Assembly: GCA_037039685.1 (NCBI GenBank)
Contig: JAWNGF010000012.1
Coordinates: 558,001 to 622,000, forward strand
From: Ceratobasidium sp. AG-K
Lineage: Eukaryota > Basidiomycota > Agaricomycetes > Cantharellales > Ceratobasidiaceae
Direction of reading: 5' to 3'
Length of the DNA stretch: 64,000 nucleotides
This document shows positions 40,908 through 53,012 of this stretch, in pieces; the stretch's first letter is position 1; the number at the start of each line of letters is the position of its first letter. Position numbers and translations under genes: made by a program. The notes beneath the pieces were generated by a model. The model had not been told where the DNA came from. It ran no database searches and worked only from the letters and a program-made list of their open reading frames with translations.

Positions 40908-43900
40908 TTAAAACATTCCCATCCCAGTCACGAAACCGGGGAATTTGACGCGTCCGAGTGGTTTGGTAAGCGCATCGGCGACCTGTTGGTCGGTCGGAAT
41001 AAATTGAAGGTCGACTTCGCGAAGTGCGACTACTTCTCGAATAAAATGATGCTTTACTCGAATGTGTTTTGTATTTTGATGATTGACCGGGTTCTTGGCT
41101 AATGCGATACTTGATTGATTGTCAGTAAGCAAGGTTGTCGGACCTTTCGATAAAAATCCGAGTTCGTCAAGGAATTGACGAAGCCAAATTAATTGGCGGG
41201 CGGCGCTCGCAGCGGCGACGTATTCGGCTTCGGTACTCGATAAGGAAATTGTCGGCTGCTTACGTGATGACCAAGCAACGCTCCCTCCGGCTCGTTGGAA
41301 GATCCAACCGGTAGTCGATCGACTTGTATTAGGATTGCCAGCGTAGTTGGAATCGACATACCCGATTGGGTCTGACGATTTGGATCGTTTGAACACGATC
41401 CCGAGTGCCTTCGTGCCTTGTAGGTATCGTAAAACCCGCTTGAATGCTGACCAATGCTCGTCGCCAGGATTAGCGGCGTGTTGGGCAAGCAATCCGGTCG
41501 CAAAAGCGATGTCGGGACGGGTCGAAATCATTGCATACATAAGCGATCCAATTCCACGCTGATAAAGCATTTGATCGACGGTCGGAGTATCGAGTTTGGG
41601 CAGGTTTGGCGACTCTGCCATTGGCGTGTCCCATGGTTTGGCCTCGGTCATGCTGAATCGAGCTAGTATATCGCTAATATATCGCTTTTGACAAATCTTG
41701 AGTGAACCGGCCTCGCGATTTCGCTCGATTTCGACCCCTACAAACATGCGTGCCTCGCCTAGATCGACAATATCGAAAGATTCGCGCATTTTCGATTTAA
41801 TTTCCTCCAGAAATGAAAGAGGTTTGCCGGCTAGGAGCATGTCGTCCACATGAGCTAAAATTATCGCCAACTTATTGCCATCGCGTTGAATGAACACGGC
41901 ATGATCGCTTTCGGTCCTCGTGAATCCGATTGCCTCAAGAACCTCTTTGAGTCGAAGGTAAAACGCTTGGGCGGCTTGTTTCAGACCGTATAACGCTTTG
42001 ACGAGTTGCCAGACATGATTGCCTTTGGCAAAGCCCTCGGGTTGCTCCATGTAGAGCTCCTCCTCAACGACGCCATGCAGGAACGCGGTCTTGATGTCGA
42101 GCTGAAGTAATTCGAGGTCTTCGCTCGCGACGATGCTGAAAAGCACCCTATATGCGTCCGATGCGGCAACAGGCGACAATATTTCGACATAATCAACACC
42201 TGGGGCTTGGAGAAACCCTTTGGCGACGAGTCGAGCTTTGTACTTGAGGATTTCGCCATCGACGTCGCGCTTGTATGCGTACACCCATCGACATTTGATG
42301 ACCCGCTTGTGAGTCGGTCTATCGGCCGGTTTCCAAACTTTATGCTCGGTGATCGATTTAATTTCTTCGATCATAGCTTCGAGCCATAGATTGGCGTCTG
42401 GCCTTGCCATCGCTTCTGCGTATGTGTTGGGTGGATGCTCAATTAACGCATTTAGAGCGCTCTCGGTCATTGGCTTATCGGCTCGCGTGGCAGTTTTGTT
42501 CTGCGCGCCCACTTGAGCTCCGTATCGTACTGGCAGTCTCGTAACTCGACCTGATCGACGTGGAGGTTTGGGCTGAACGACTGGCGGCTCTGGATCGACT
42601 GGCTCTGGCTCAATTTGCAGCTCGATATCGGACTCGGACTCAGGCTCTTCTGGCTTGGACTTGGACTCGGACTCTTGCTGGCGCTCTGACTCGTGGCTTT
42701 CTGGCTCTGGCTCGGCAGCGGTCTCAGGCGACGGCTCGGGGTGCTCCTGGTCGCCCACTTTCTTGGGGAACTCGTCCTTGAAGTCCTCGATTACTACTCG
42801 CTGTCGGGTCTCGCCTCCTTCATCGAATACAATGTCATGTGACGTGATTACGCAACCAATCGGGCGCTGGATGAGTATGTGCGCCTTGCGACCTGGAGCG
42901 AATCCGAGGTAAGTGCATTCAAGCAAACGTGCCTGCAGCTTTGTGCGTTGACCATTGGGTACTCGAGCCCATGCCTTGCATCCAAAGGTTCGGAGCCGGG
43001 ATACGTCGGGTAATTTGCCCGTAAAAATTTCGTCCGGGGTTTTACCGTTGAGTGCCCGTTTCGGCGTTACATTCCAGATGTATGCGGCGTGGATGATTGC
43101 AAGCCCCCAGTATTTGTCGGGTAAGTCTGCGTCCGCTTGCATCGCTCGCTGACTGTCGTTTAATGTGCAAATCGCTTGCTCTGCAACGCCGTTGCTTGCC
43201 GAGGAGTCCGCCTCGGTCTTCTGGTGCTCAATCCCTTGCCATTTCAGCCAGGTTTCAAAGGCGTTCGATGCGTATTCGCCTCCGCCGTCAGTCCGTAAGT
43301 GTTTGATTTGCTTGCCTGTTTGATTCTCCACTGACGCTTTTAGCTCTTGGAAGTGCTTTGCGTACTCGTTCTTGTGCTTAAGTAAGTGAACAAATATCTT
43401 GCGGGACTTATCGTCAATCGTGACAGCAAAGTACTGATAGCCTTGAATCGCCTGAATGGGTGTCGGGCCGTGTAGGTCGCTATGGAGCAGCTCAAGTGCG
43501 TCAGACGCTCGATTAGTTGACGTCGGAAACGGGGTGCAAGTTTGTTTGCCTTTAAGACACGGCTCGCATGTCGATTTTGGAGGTAAGCGACTGCCTACAA
43601 TATCCATTCCTTGAACGGCGCCCTTTTTGACCATATCCAGGACGTATTTGTAGTTTATGTGTCCTAGACAACGGTGCCAGGTATGTAAATCGGCTTGAGC
43701 GATGTGACTGGCCGTATATGCGATGAATTCGCTCGCTTCTAGGTCGTCCTCATCGTTTAGGCTTTTCGGTTTGATTGTAGCAACGTAGGCAGTAGGTTCT
43801 GCATGTTTAACGCGCGCATTTAGTCAGTATAGTTGGACTCCTAACTTGCGTGCGTAGCCGATCTCGGGTCCACGGCCCTTATTCTCAAGCAGCCTTGCAT

Positions 43901-45134
43901 CGTTGTTGCCAAACATAACGAAGGTGCCGCATTTGGCAAGCTGTTTGACCGACATAAGACTGGCGTGCAGTCCAGGTATGTGCAGCACACTCTTGATTGC
44001 CATATTGGTCTCCTTATGGGCTCCGTTGCGTAGCGTAAGCATCACTCGGCCGATTCTGGTCGCATTTGTCAGGTTTCCGTCGCCCACTCAAACTGGAATT
44101 GGTGGTACCAATGGCCGGTAAGTTGAAAACCATGCTCGATTTCGAGTCATATGTTTTGACGCGCCAGAGTTGAGCAGCCATGTGTCTCTGGCTGACGGAT
44201 CGTCCACGGCCGGCATTGCATATATTGATGGCATGTCCTCGGGTTCAGCAGGCATCAGAGCCACTATGGCCGACTCGGTTTTAGGTACAGAACTTGATTC
44301 GCTTGGTTTTGATTCGGTTGACTTAGCGGCTTGTCACTTTTGGTGTGGTCCAGTCCCTTCCGCTCCGCCTCCTTTAGCCCAGCATTCTTTTTTCGTGTGC
44401 CCGGGCTTGGCGCAATTATCGCATAGGGGACCCTTCGCCTTCTTCTTGCCTTTTGGGTTGCTCGGCTTCTTGGATTTGGGCTTTGAGGCTTGAGCATACA
44501 TCGCCGTAAGTCCGCCTCCTTTCTTCCGTCGTTCCTCTTCAGCTAATGCCGCTTTGACAACGGTGTCGGGCGTAATGTAACCGTTCTGGCTGGACGTCTG
44601 GATGACCATGCTGACAATTGCATAGGACAGGGGGAGCGCATTCATGAAGACTTGCGCAAGCATAAGGTCGGTAACGTTTTCTCCGAGGGTTTTCATTTTG
44701 GACGCAGTCAATCGGATCTTGTTAAATGCAATAGATAAGTCCTCATCTTCCTTGATTTTTGTGTTCATGAATTGCTGATAGTAAAAGGATAGAGATTGCA
44801 TCCCTTTTCCTTCCCAGCGCTCGATAATTTTCGTCCATGCCTCATGCGCCGATGTCGTCTTGATCACGTTGGCCATCGCCCCATCTTCCATATTCAAGGT
44901 AATCTGAGCAAATGCGTCGTTGTCTCGTTTTTGCCATTTTTCGATTGCTGACTTATTTTCCGACACTTTCGCAGAGTCTTTCTTATTGGTCTTGGTGAGC
45001 GGTTCAGGCGGTACTTCAGTGCTGTATGCGATCCTGAGCAGTCCTCAAATTTGTAGGACCGTCGTTTGGCGGAACTTCCACGAATCATAGTTGGATCCGT
45101 CGTCCTTCAAGAGGGGGATCTCTAGGTTTTCTTG
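40908..45134 (-). pseudogene. Copia gag-pol polyprotein with four TGA stops
   Basis: A single minus-strand frame of 1,409 codons. The N-terminus starts in a block reading IPLLKDDGSNYDSWKFRQT (the true start is unclear, with a small frame break near 45130). TGA codons lie at 45045, 44334, 44088 and 43824. The Gag zinc knuckle is CDNCAKPGHTKKEC. The protease site reads WLLNSGASKHMT at about 44178-44145, where Asn (44171-44169) replaces the catalytic Asp. The uninterrupted 908-codon remainder holds the integrase (HLRTDGGGEYAS, then SNGVAEQAI), a Glu/Ser/Pro-rich linker, the RT (KARLVAKGFLQAPGVDY, AHVDDMLLAG) and the RNase H (TKHIRVKHHFIRE). Each stop fits CGA to TGA. Confidence 0.93.
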
Positions 45135-45222
45135 CTAAGGTAAGCGTTGGTCAATGCCATTGTTGAGCTAGTAGCGTTTACAGCGCTAACTGGGTCCTCT
45201 TCTGCTTCACTTTTGACGCTAC

Positions 45223-45236
45223 CAGGGCTCATAACC
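45223..45236 (-). other. Primer-binding site for an internal (half) tRNA-iMet primer
   Basis: Minus-strand GGTTATGAGCCCTG abuts the 5' LTR directly. Its complement, CAGGGCTCATAACC, is the anticodon stem-loop of yeast-type initiator tRNA-Met as I remember it. Drosophila copia is known to use a 5' half of tRNA-iMet as primer, so the same is inferred here. Confidence 0.65.
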
Positions 45237-45505
45237 TCTTGCGATTAGCGCAGTGCCGAGCTAGATAGTTTTGTATCTCAGCTCGTGCTACTTGAGAGTA
45301 GAGAACTCGCATATATATACCTAGATAGTTTTGTATCTACAGGAAATATAAGCGATAGAAAAGAAAAGTAAAAACTAAACTATACCTCAGCTCGTGCTAC
45401 TTGAGAGTAGAGAACTGAGGGTAAAACTTCCGCGAAGCGTGCTTCCATGTGGACACAATCACGTGATGCGCATATATCTACGTATAAGACTGTATATATT
45501 CAACA
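45237..45505 (-). repeat. 5' LTR of copia element
   Basis: A copy of 40605-40873 with one visible difference. The end facing gag is fixed independently by the adjacent PBS (45236) and by the target duplication after 45505. Confidence 0.93.
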
Positions 45506-47065
45506 TCGACACCGTTTAAACTGGCCCGCCTGGAAACCTTCGACCGGCCAGGTATTCCCTCAAATTTGCTGCGTCTGAGACAGACAAATATGTCAATGGA
45601 GTGTTTGTTCAAGCGACCTCGGCTTCGGAGAGCTCGGTGTACTTCGATAGCCTACATTTCTATCAGCTTTCATCAAATAATCTGGGTGCTGGGTTCAAGG
45701 AGTGGAGTCTCAATGGTTTAGAACTACGTCTGAACTCTTTTGCGACTGACTCAAACCTGAATTTACTTGTGCTATTTGAGATATCGGATTTAGAAGCCAT
45801 GAACACATTTCCCCAATCCCATTTCAAGCTACACTTGCGGGCGATGAACGACAACCGGCCACGTCCGAAAGCGCTCATGTCTGCTATGGACCTGGATTTT
45901 GGAAATTATTTCCCGCGAGATGAGGAGGCTGAATATAATTTCACACTACATTCAGTGAAGATTTCAGGAGCTTTGCTTGTGGTCCTTCTAGGAACCGCAT
46001 TTAATGATTTCATGTCGTGGGCCGTGATATGGGATTGGTGTAGGGGGGTCGAGGTTACGGTGGGTTGCTATCCTCTACGTGTGCACACCTTTATCGCTCT
46101 AATTGCAGAACTTGCGCTCCTTGAATTGCTGGATTGGATACAGCGGATGCTTTGTCCGTACATAACCTCCTCGCTCGCTCTGCTATCCAATTCGACGATA
46201 GTTATTCCACTATATTACATGTCGTACGAGGACATGTCGAAGCAGCCTGATATACTTGTCCATAATACCTATGGCTCGCTTGATGTTTATACCATTGATC
46301 CCTGTTATAATTCTTCTGTGCCGCCAAGTCTCATGCAGTCATTTACTCTCCCAGAATGACTCGACAGGTCTACAGGGTCTTGTGTAGAAATCCATTCTAG
46401 TTTGACTGGTCAATCGGCCCACTACGCTGGGATAGAAAAACAGAAGGTCTGCGACCATTTGCTTAGCCAACCTGCGGTTTATGTCGCTATTAAAGCGTAT
46501 ACAGTACCCCCAGCGTGGTCTTTCGGCAGAACCCCCGTACGACTGGATCGGGCCCGGTACATTTAGCCGCACTTTACATTCCTTCCAGCGTGTTGCTTGA
46601 CCGGGCCTATCACGATTACATAGACGCGCTAGATTCTTCTCGCCCAAACCTGTCAATAAGAATCCCTTGGGGTATGTGGGTTCACCGTACCACCTGGGTT
46701 GATCATAGCGTCCCTGAAATATGGGAGTACACCACCAAAGTGGACTTTATCATGGACACCGAGTGGTTGCGCCTTGGAAGGCCACCTCGCCAGACAACAT
46801 CTCCGATATACTAGTTATTGATGTGAACAGAGAAAACTTGCATTACAGAGGACTTGGCGCCTCTTCTGAAGAATTTCGACTAGACAGAGTATACATACCT
46901 ATTGCAAGTGGTCAGGGCGACAACAATGATCCTGGATGCAAAGTATTTTGCCAAGGGCGGACCTCTGCTCGAACCAGCTATATTGGGATACTTTTTCGTA
47001 TCGAAGGTGATGCCAACAACCCCCAATTTCTGGATCGGTTAATCGTGGATGACGAGCATGGTTAG
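45506..47065 (+). pseudogene. F-box-like gene, 3' part, downstream of the copia element
   Basis: With the copia element and one TCGAC removed, the frame runs from ENLELLRR directly into HRLNWPAWKPSTG, as expected for this family. A one-base shift near 45565 then leads to a long frame (to 46359) with KEWSLNGLELRLNSFA, NLLVLFEISDLE, FKLHLRAMNDNRPRP and YNFTLHSVKISGALLVVLLG, all recognisable as the repeat-like middle region of fungal F-box proteins. Further frames at 46515-47065 (ending DRLIVDDEHG) look like the C-terminus. The multiple frame breaks and the insertion make it a pseudogene. Confidence 0.6.
45878..46359 (+). other. Longest intact stretch of the split F-box gene
   Basis: This part of the F-box pseudogene keeps a continuous reading frame to TGA at 46359. 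Its C-terminal portion (YGSLDVYTIDP, then PSLMQSFTLPE) matches the pattern seen near the middle of related F-box proteins, so decay after the insertion has been modest here. Confidence 0.4.
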
Positions 47066-47631
47066 TATTTTGTCTTTTACTTGACGACGAAGTGTCTAGA
47101 TTTTGTGATTTGGCCCTTGCCTACGAATAGTAATTTTGGTTCAGACAGAAGACCCGGTAAGGAATTTGGAGCTGTGCTCCATGCGATGCTAATCGTTTAA
47201 TCCTTGCTAGGAAGAGGCCACGAGCTTGAAGTGTACACTTGTTGACACGAAGGCAGGCAGCCAATACAAGTAGCCAATCTGAGTCACGCGAGGGATACCA
47301 ATCGAAGCGGGTGGATGTAATACTGCCGAGGCCAACAAGTTTCGGGGGCGAGTGTGGCTGAACTACAATTAAAGATGTGGTTCATTTAGCTCGCCTAAGA
47401 ATGTAAGCGTGATTATATACGTACCAGTTCGCTTCCAGAATATCAGAGCCTAAGTCTGAACCTTATTTTAAGCCTGCGCCATTATCGCTTCTCTCATAGT
47501 CTATACATATGCCCCGAAGTTCTATATCACATAATGAAAGCCCTTTTCCAGTCTGGTCTGGGTCGAAACAAAAGTAAATATATATTGCACTAGTGCTACA
47601 TGACCAATGCGCCCGCCTTGCACCTAGGCGC

Positions 47632-49110
47632 TTAGGACAGGGCGGCAATAACCGCATTGTATGCTGCCTTCTTTTGATAGTTGCTGTCGAACAACAACGG
47701 ATTGGTAGAAGCACGCCACGAGTCCTTGTCAGAGACTCCCCAGACCTTTTAACAAAAATGAGAACATGGAAACCGTTTGAAACCCGATGGTTGCGTACCG
47801 TGACACCGACACACCGAGGAACGTTCAGGCAGGCTTTCAGGGCGGTTGTATAGTCGTTGCCTAGCAAAAGTATCAGAGTGGCATCCCTCATATCTTCACG
47901 CTGCGGGCTTACCATCGGCGTTTGCAATATCGAGCTCGGTAATCGCGACATCAAGTCCCGTGCTAGCGAGTTTCTCAAGTGCCGCCTGTACTCCTCCTGC
48001 ACCCCCAGCCTATCATCCTGATTAAAACAAGGTCTCATAACTATTTCAACACGCACCGAAAGATGAGCCTGAGTGCCTATGCCATCGATAGGAGTCCCGG
48101 CAACCTTTTGGCGGTTCACGAGAGCGACGAGGCCATTAAGCTTGGCGTTCACGGAATCAAGGTTATAGTCCTGTCATACATGCATCAGCCTCAGAAGTTG
48201 GGATATTGCTAGCAAACAGCAGCATACATTGATGTAGAGCTTGGCGGACCTGGGTCACGAAGATTAATACCGTCCAATCCAAATAAGACGAACTCACGGG
48301 TCTGCAGCACGAGCGGCCTTGAATGCGATCGCGACAAAATCTGTAGACTAAATCAGACAAGATGAATTTGTCTTATTTTTGAAAACCGACCCTCTCCTAG
48401 GACATTGCTGAATACAGACGACCGCATAGTGCCATCCTCGTTGAATATCTCGTTGACGACATCCCATGCGTAGATCTGGCCCTTGTAGCGTGTTGCGATC
48501 GTCGTGATGTGGTTTTGAATAACCGAAGTCAATGTGCTTGAGTCGCTGATGCTCGATACCCAGGAAGGAAGTTGAGAGTGCCAAACGACTAGGTCGATGA
48601 ATAACCCGTCAGTTTGTGTATATATATGTACGGGACAGACATACAGGTATGTCCACGAACGAGTTTCCCATTGCTCTGGGCAAAGTTGACCAAGGTATCG
48701 AACTGCGAAAAGCTAAAGCTACCTCTCTGCAGGGCCTATATTTAGGAACCTCCAGTACAGATATTGGTCGTTATATGCGTACCGATGGCTCGATGGCGTC
48801 CCACTCTGAAACCGACATTGAGACAATCAACCCTCTGATCCAATTATGATGTACTCACTTGCACTATTCTCTGGAGTGAGTGTCCCAAAGTCGGACTTGA
48901 TGATAGCTGCATTTTGGGAGTTGGACAACAAGGCAGAGTCGGAGGCAGTACCAAAGTACTGCTTTCCTGAAATCAAGCAGAGTTCCAGTCGTGAGTCTTG
49001 TAGTCGTGAATGGGTAGTTCACCTTTAGCCTTGATCTTGGAGTCAAGCTGGCCAAAGACAGCCGGGGTGGCAGCCAAGGCGGCAAGAAGAACAGTAGTAC
49101 TGAAACGCAT
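47632..49110 (-). CDS. GH10 endo-1,4-beta-xylanase, secreted, 11 exons
   Basis: Exons: 49110-49023, 48966-48859, 48805-48783, 48735-48645, 48588-48391, 48340-48298, 48249-48228, 48170-48057, 48009-47913, 47860-47799 and 47745-47632. The total is 960 nt, 319 codons plus stop. The N-terminus [20 protein letters not shown] is a signal peptide. The GH10 barrel follows: [44 protein letters not shown], the acid/base in [24 protein letters not shown], the nucleophile in ITELDIA, and a C-terminal [11 protein letters not shown]. It hydrolyses internal beta-1,4 bonds of xylan outside the cell. No carbohydrate-binding module is present. The family length and both catalytic Glu are normal. Confidence 0.93.
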
Positions 49111-50395
49111 ATTGATCGCGAAGTAAAAGTGTGTACGAAAGAATGAAACGAATGGATAACTAGAGCAGGTTGGGGGTCGTCCACCACTCTCTGCCAGTTT
49201 TTATAGCATACCCGTCGGGGAAACCACCAAATCATCGTTGCAAGATTCACTAGAGCAACGCCATGCTACGAGATTCAGTTCAGACAGAAGGCGACCCGAA
49301 GCGCGCGACCAGGTCACGGGTAATGCTTGTATGCAGTCTGCACCGGACCCCATCCCATATGGAGCTATGCTGACGATTTAGCCAAATTTTATCCGCCAAA
49401 ATATGAAAAGACTCCAACGCAAGGCAGATTCGCATGAAAGAGAGAAGTCAGACGTTGTCACAGGTAGGTAAGCGCAGTAAGTATTATGTCGGTGGAAGGC
49501 ATTACTAAGCCTCAGGTAACTAGGCAATCGGGATAAACATCCCCATGGAGCATGCAGGACAGCAGGCTCGTAATAAACGAGCGCATCACTTGCCGCGACA
49601 CATTCATGAAACAACCTTCTACCACTCAGATGTGATAGTCGAGTAAGAGATTCGGGCGTAGCACGGAAGTGAGCTTTGCCTTGAGTAAACCGGCTACATT
49701 TTTTTTAACAATTCTTCAACTTGCAATCAACAATATTATCGCTCCTTGGTCAAATTTCTCTACAGCAAGGGTAATAACATGAGATGGTTCAGGTGTTGCC
49801 CGAGGAATACTGAACATATGCGTATTTTTTTAAACCCATACTTCTCCCAAGAACTCATCGAATTTTGGGGGATCGTGGCAACGGGCCATATTCTTTGTGT
49901 GACCCAATTCGGCGTTGGGTTGACGAAGTAACTACAGAACCATGAGCCATATCAAGGAAATTGAATTTGCAAAATCCCGCAGCACTTGGATGGCTGTGGT
50001 CGTCGTAGGTCTTGATATCATTCCACGAAGTAGATGTCGAGGTTGAAGGGGGTCAAATGTTTGGATTTCTGGGTCTATGAGACGCCCACTCCAAAACTTC
50101 CCGCAGATACGTTGGAACTAGACAGGCTCATAATTTTGCATTGATAGGTTGGGTCCATCCCCGAGTCCTTGTAGATTCGCTCATTTGTCAAGAAGGATCC
50201 CCGCACTCAAGCGAGTCGAGTACAGATGAAATACGACACAACCTATGAACACGTCTACAAAAGAATGTGCGACACAGACGCAAACGCCTACAAGAACCTA
50301 TTATAGCAGAAGATACAAGTCAAATGTCAATGTCAGTGAGACGAGTCCAATATCACAATGAACAAGACAATGTCAGTCAAATGTCAGGCAGTCCG
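49111..50395. other. Spacer, nothing recognised
   Basis: Upstream region of the xylanase and downstream region of the alginate-lyase-type gene. A short direct repeat (ATGTCAGTGAGACG-like, near 50325-50390) is the only pattern noticed. No gene is supported. Confidence 0.45.
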
Positions 50396-52005
50396 TTAAA
50401 ACATCGAAAGCGCCATCGCACCCAACGCAACAACCATCCCGACCAGCCCGCCCGTCTCGGTGCGTCCAGCGGCATTGCTGCCCGAGTTGGAACCCGAGCC
50501 CGAGCCGGAAGAGCCACCCGATCCGCCTGAAGAAGAGCCTCCAGTGGGTTGCGTCAAGCCCGAGTCGCTCAGACCGTTGGCGAGGAGGTAGTATCCGCTG
50601 CCAGGGTAGCTCTGGTCCTTACTCTTCAAAAACGCAGCATACTTGCCCTCGGGATCGCCAAACACGCTCGCAATAGCTGCGATAGGTGGGAACAACTCTT
50701 GTACGTAGTTTTCTTCACCCGTGGCGTCGAGAGTCATGGCATAGTTGGCGGCTTGTTGGATCCCGGCGCCGGATTTGGAGGTACGGTTCCAGGCGTCGGT
50801 GATACCGACATAGGTGCCGATTTTAGCGTTGACGACGAGGGCGGCGAGGTTGTATGCACGGTAGTGGTAGGGCCGGGTGCGGTCGGTTTCGAGAGGTTGG
50901 TCTCCGTTGGCGGCGATTTGATCCTGGTAGATTCCGTTGTAGAATTCCTCGATGGTAGCCTTGGCACCAGTGTTGTCGCCGACGAGGACTTGGAGAGCGG
51001 CCAGTTGGTTAAAGTAGAAGCTACCGTGGTTGCTGGGTGGGGTTTAGCGAGACGGCATTGATAGATGCGGAAAAGCTTACTTGGTCGCAGCCTTTTCCTC
51101 CAACGCAAGCGAGTTGGTCGTCAACCACGTAATATACTCCTTGACCCAGGCGTTCAACCCATCGTCCAACGTAGCGGTCCACTCGGGAGCCTGACCCTGT
51201 CTCAGAAGCAACACGCCCGATACGAGCTTGCTCATGCACTTCAAGTCCAACACGCCAGTGTGGCTTCCCTTTTGCTCGCCGGGTCCACGGAGGAGCTGAG
51301 CATAGTTGAGGTGTGGGGTCATGTTTGTCTCGGGGTTGATGAACCAAGTGTTGATCGCGTTGGCAATATTGTTCGCGTAGACAGACTCCTTGTTGAACGA
51401 CCAAGCGAGAGCATTATAAAACACGCTGTCGGACATGGCCTGGAACGCGCCAGTGTCGTTGACCATGCGGGCGTCGGGGTTGAACAGGCCGTCACGGCGG
51501 ACGTAGGGGCACATGATGTAAACTGTATGTCGGTGAGCATCGAGAAGTACAACCGATGTGAAGGAACGCACTTTGTTGGTTGGTGAGCTCGGTGGTGTTC
51601 CCGACAGTCGAGCAGTCGGGCCAGTAGTATGGTCTGAGACTTGCATAGTCGCTATGAAAATGAGAACGGGTAAATGAGAGCCACAACCAGCAGAGTGGGA
51701 AAGCTCACTGGGTATTGTTGGACGGTGCCAGAATGGGCTTGGTGGTGACAGCTTCAGGCCGAAGGTGAATCAGCATTCTAATAATATTACTTTCACAGAC
51801 CAGACTCACTCCACGGGCCTTGAGCAGCAACAAAGTTGGCGTCCTCGATCGTGTTGGCCTGAGCCCACTTGGCGTTGGCGACCCAGCTCGAACCGAGAAT
51901 GCTCTCAGGGGTAAAGAACTCGTTTGCGTAGCTCGTCATGGCCAATGTAGGTGCTGCGAACAGAGCAACTGAGGCCGCAAGGCCAGAGTGTATGAATCCA
52001 ACCAT
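50396..52005 (-). CDS. GPI-anchored alginate-lyase-domain protein, 5 exons
   Basis: Exons 52005-51810, 51751-51709, 51651-51572, 51522-51081 and 51032-50396 sum to 1,398 nt, 465 codons plus stop. MVGFIHSGLAASVALFAAPT is a signal peptide. The (alpha/alpha)-barrel alginate-lyase-type domain shows HDYASLRPYYWPD, RRDGLFNPD, WFINPET, the conserved NNHGSFYFNQLAAL block (generated by splicing across 51081/51032) and RPYHYRAYNLAAL. A Gly/Ser-rich linker and a final hydrophobic stretch (LVGMVVALGAMALSMF) form a GPI-attachment signal. It presumably acts on a uronic-acid polymer at the cell surface. Substrate is unknown; basidiomycete members are often annotated chondroitin AC/alginate lyase-like. Confidence 0.88.
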
Positions 52006-53012
52006 CGTTCTAGCCGCAAGATGTTTTCCAGTCAAAGACAGTAAATGACGCAGCCAATACAAGCCTCAAGCTCAACGTCGAGGAAGACAGAAAAAAGTGT
52101 TGAAAGTCGCTGTGGAAGAACGGAATAGAGAGACCGTCTGCCCGTGATCGTGGTGTTGCCCATCGCTCGCGTTTCGGCATGGATATCTCTTGGCGGCCGC
52201 ACAGCCACATGACCAGCCTAATCATTTTTCTTTTCATATGTGCGTCATTCGTGCTGTCTACATTTCGACAGGCCAGGCGGCGAACACGCGCATCAGAAAT
52301 ACCATAGTGACCCGCCTTTATTCTGCGGAGCGTTGGGGAGACGTTCTTCGTCGTTGCTCGTTTGCCTTTGTTATCAGGTTGCTCGATCCACAGGTGGTCG
52401 GCAGGGACTTGGTTACGTTGTTCGGCCTTCGGGTTCCGACCATTAATTGAGTCGTCGCTCGGCATGCCCTTGTGTTATGTAACAATTGTAATTACCGTTT
52501 CTTGGCAACGCCCACTGTGTTGAGTTATATTTAGACGACCAGACTATTCCAAATTAGGTATACTAACCGTCATAGTTGTGTTGAGCAGTGGCTGATCGCG
52601 CCATCTGCACGAATGTGGCGCGTTCAAGGCGCCCGCTTCCTGGGTCCAACAAACACTGGATTCACTAAGCAATTTACGAGTAATCCCAGTGCATAACAAT
52701 AAGCGAATAGGAACCCTCTGAATAAGCTTGATCTTCGGGAACTATGTCGTTGAGAGCAAAAGTGGAGGAATGGCCATCTCGAGGGACTTTTAGGTGGAGG
52801 TCGCGCACCTTCGTCCAGTCGAAGCAAGTGGAGAGGCTTTTGTCAGCATAGTGTGCACTCTAAGCAATCGTTTCTAGTAGACAACGACGCTTTTGGTTTA
52901 TAGCAAAGTAGAGGCATTTTAGTCACGGTGGTCGAAATATGAAGCATGGCCTTAAGTATAAAAGGGGACCTACATATGAGGTTTCATACTCACTCATCAC
53001 TTGTATCTCAGA
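52006..53012. other. Spacer, nothing recognised
   Basis: Divergent upstream region shared by the alginate-lyase-type gene (minus) and the truncated oxidoreductase (plus). TATAAAA-like AT-rich sequence (GTATAAAAGG, about 52958) sits 55 bases before the ATG at 53013 and may be a TATA box. Confidence 0.4.

Larger units (their letters stand above)
40605..45505 (-). mobile_element. Ty1/copia retrotransposon inserted in an F-box gene
   Basis: A 4,901-bp minus-strand element with 269-bp LTRs (40605-40873 and 45237-45505) that differ at one visible base. The target duplication TCGAC is present on both sides (40600-40604 and 45506-45510). It has one gag-pol frame in the copia order (gag, protease, integrase, RT-RNase H). 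That frame carries four in-frame TGA codons and a lost protease Asp, so this copy is non-autonomous. Confidence 0.96.

Noticed and set aside
42560..42781. Plus-strand 73- to 85-codon frames inside the copia element
   Set aside because: Antisense shadows of the Glu/Ser/Pro-rich linker of the copia polyprotein.
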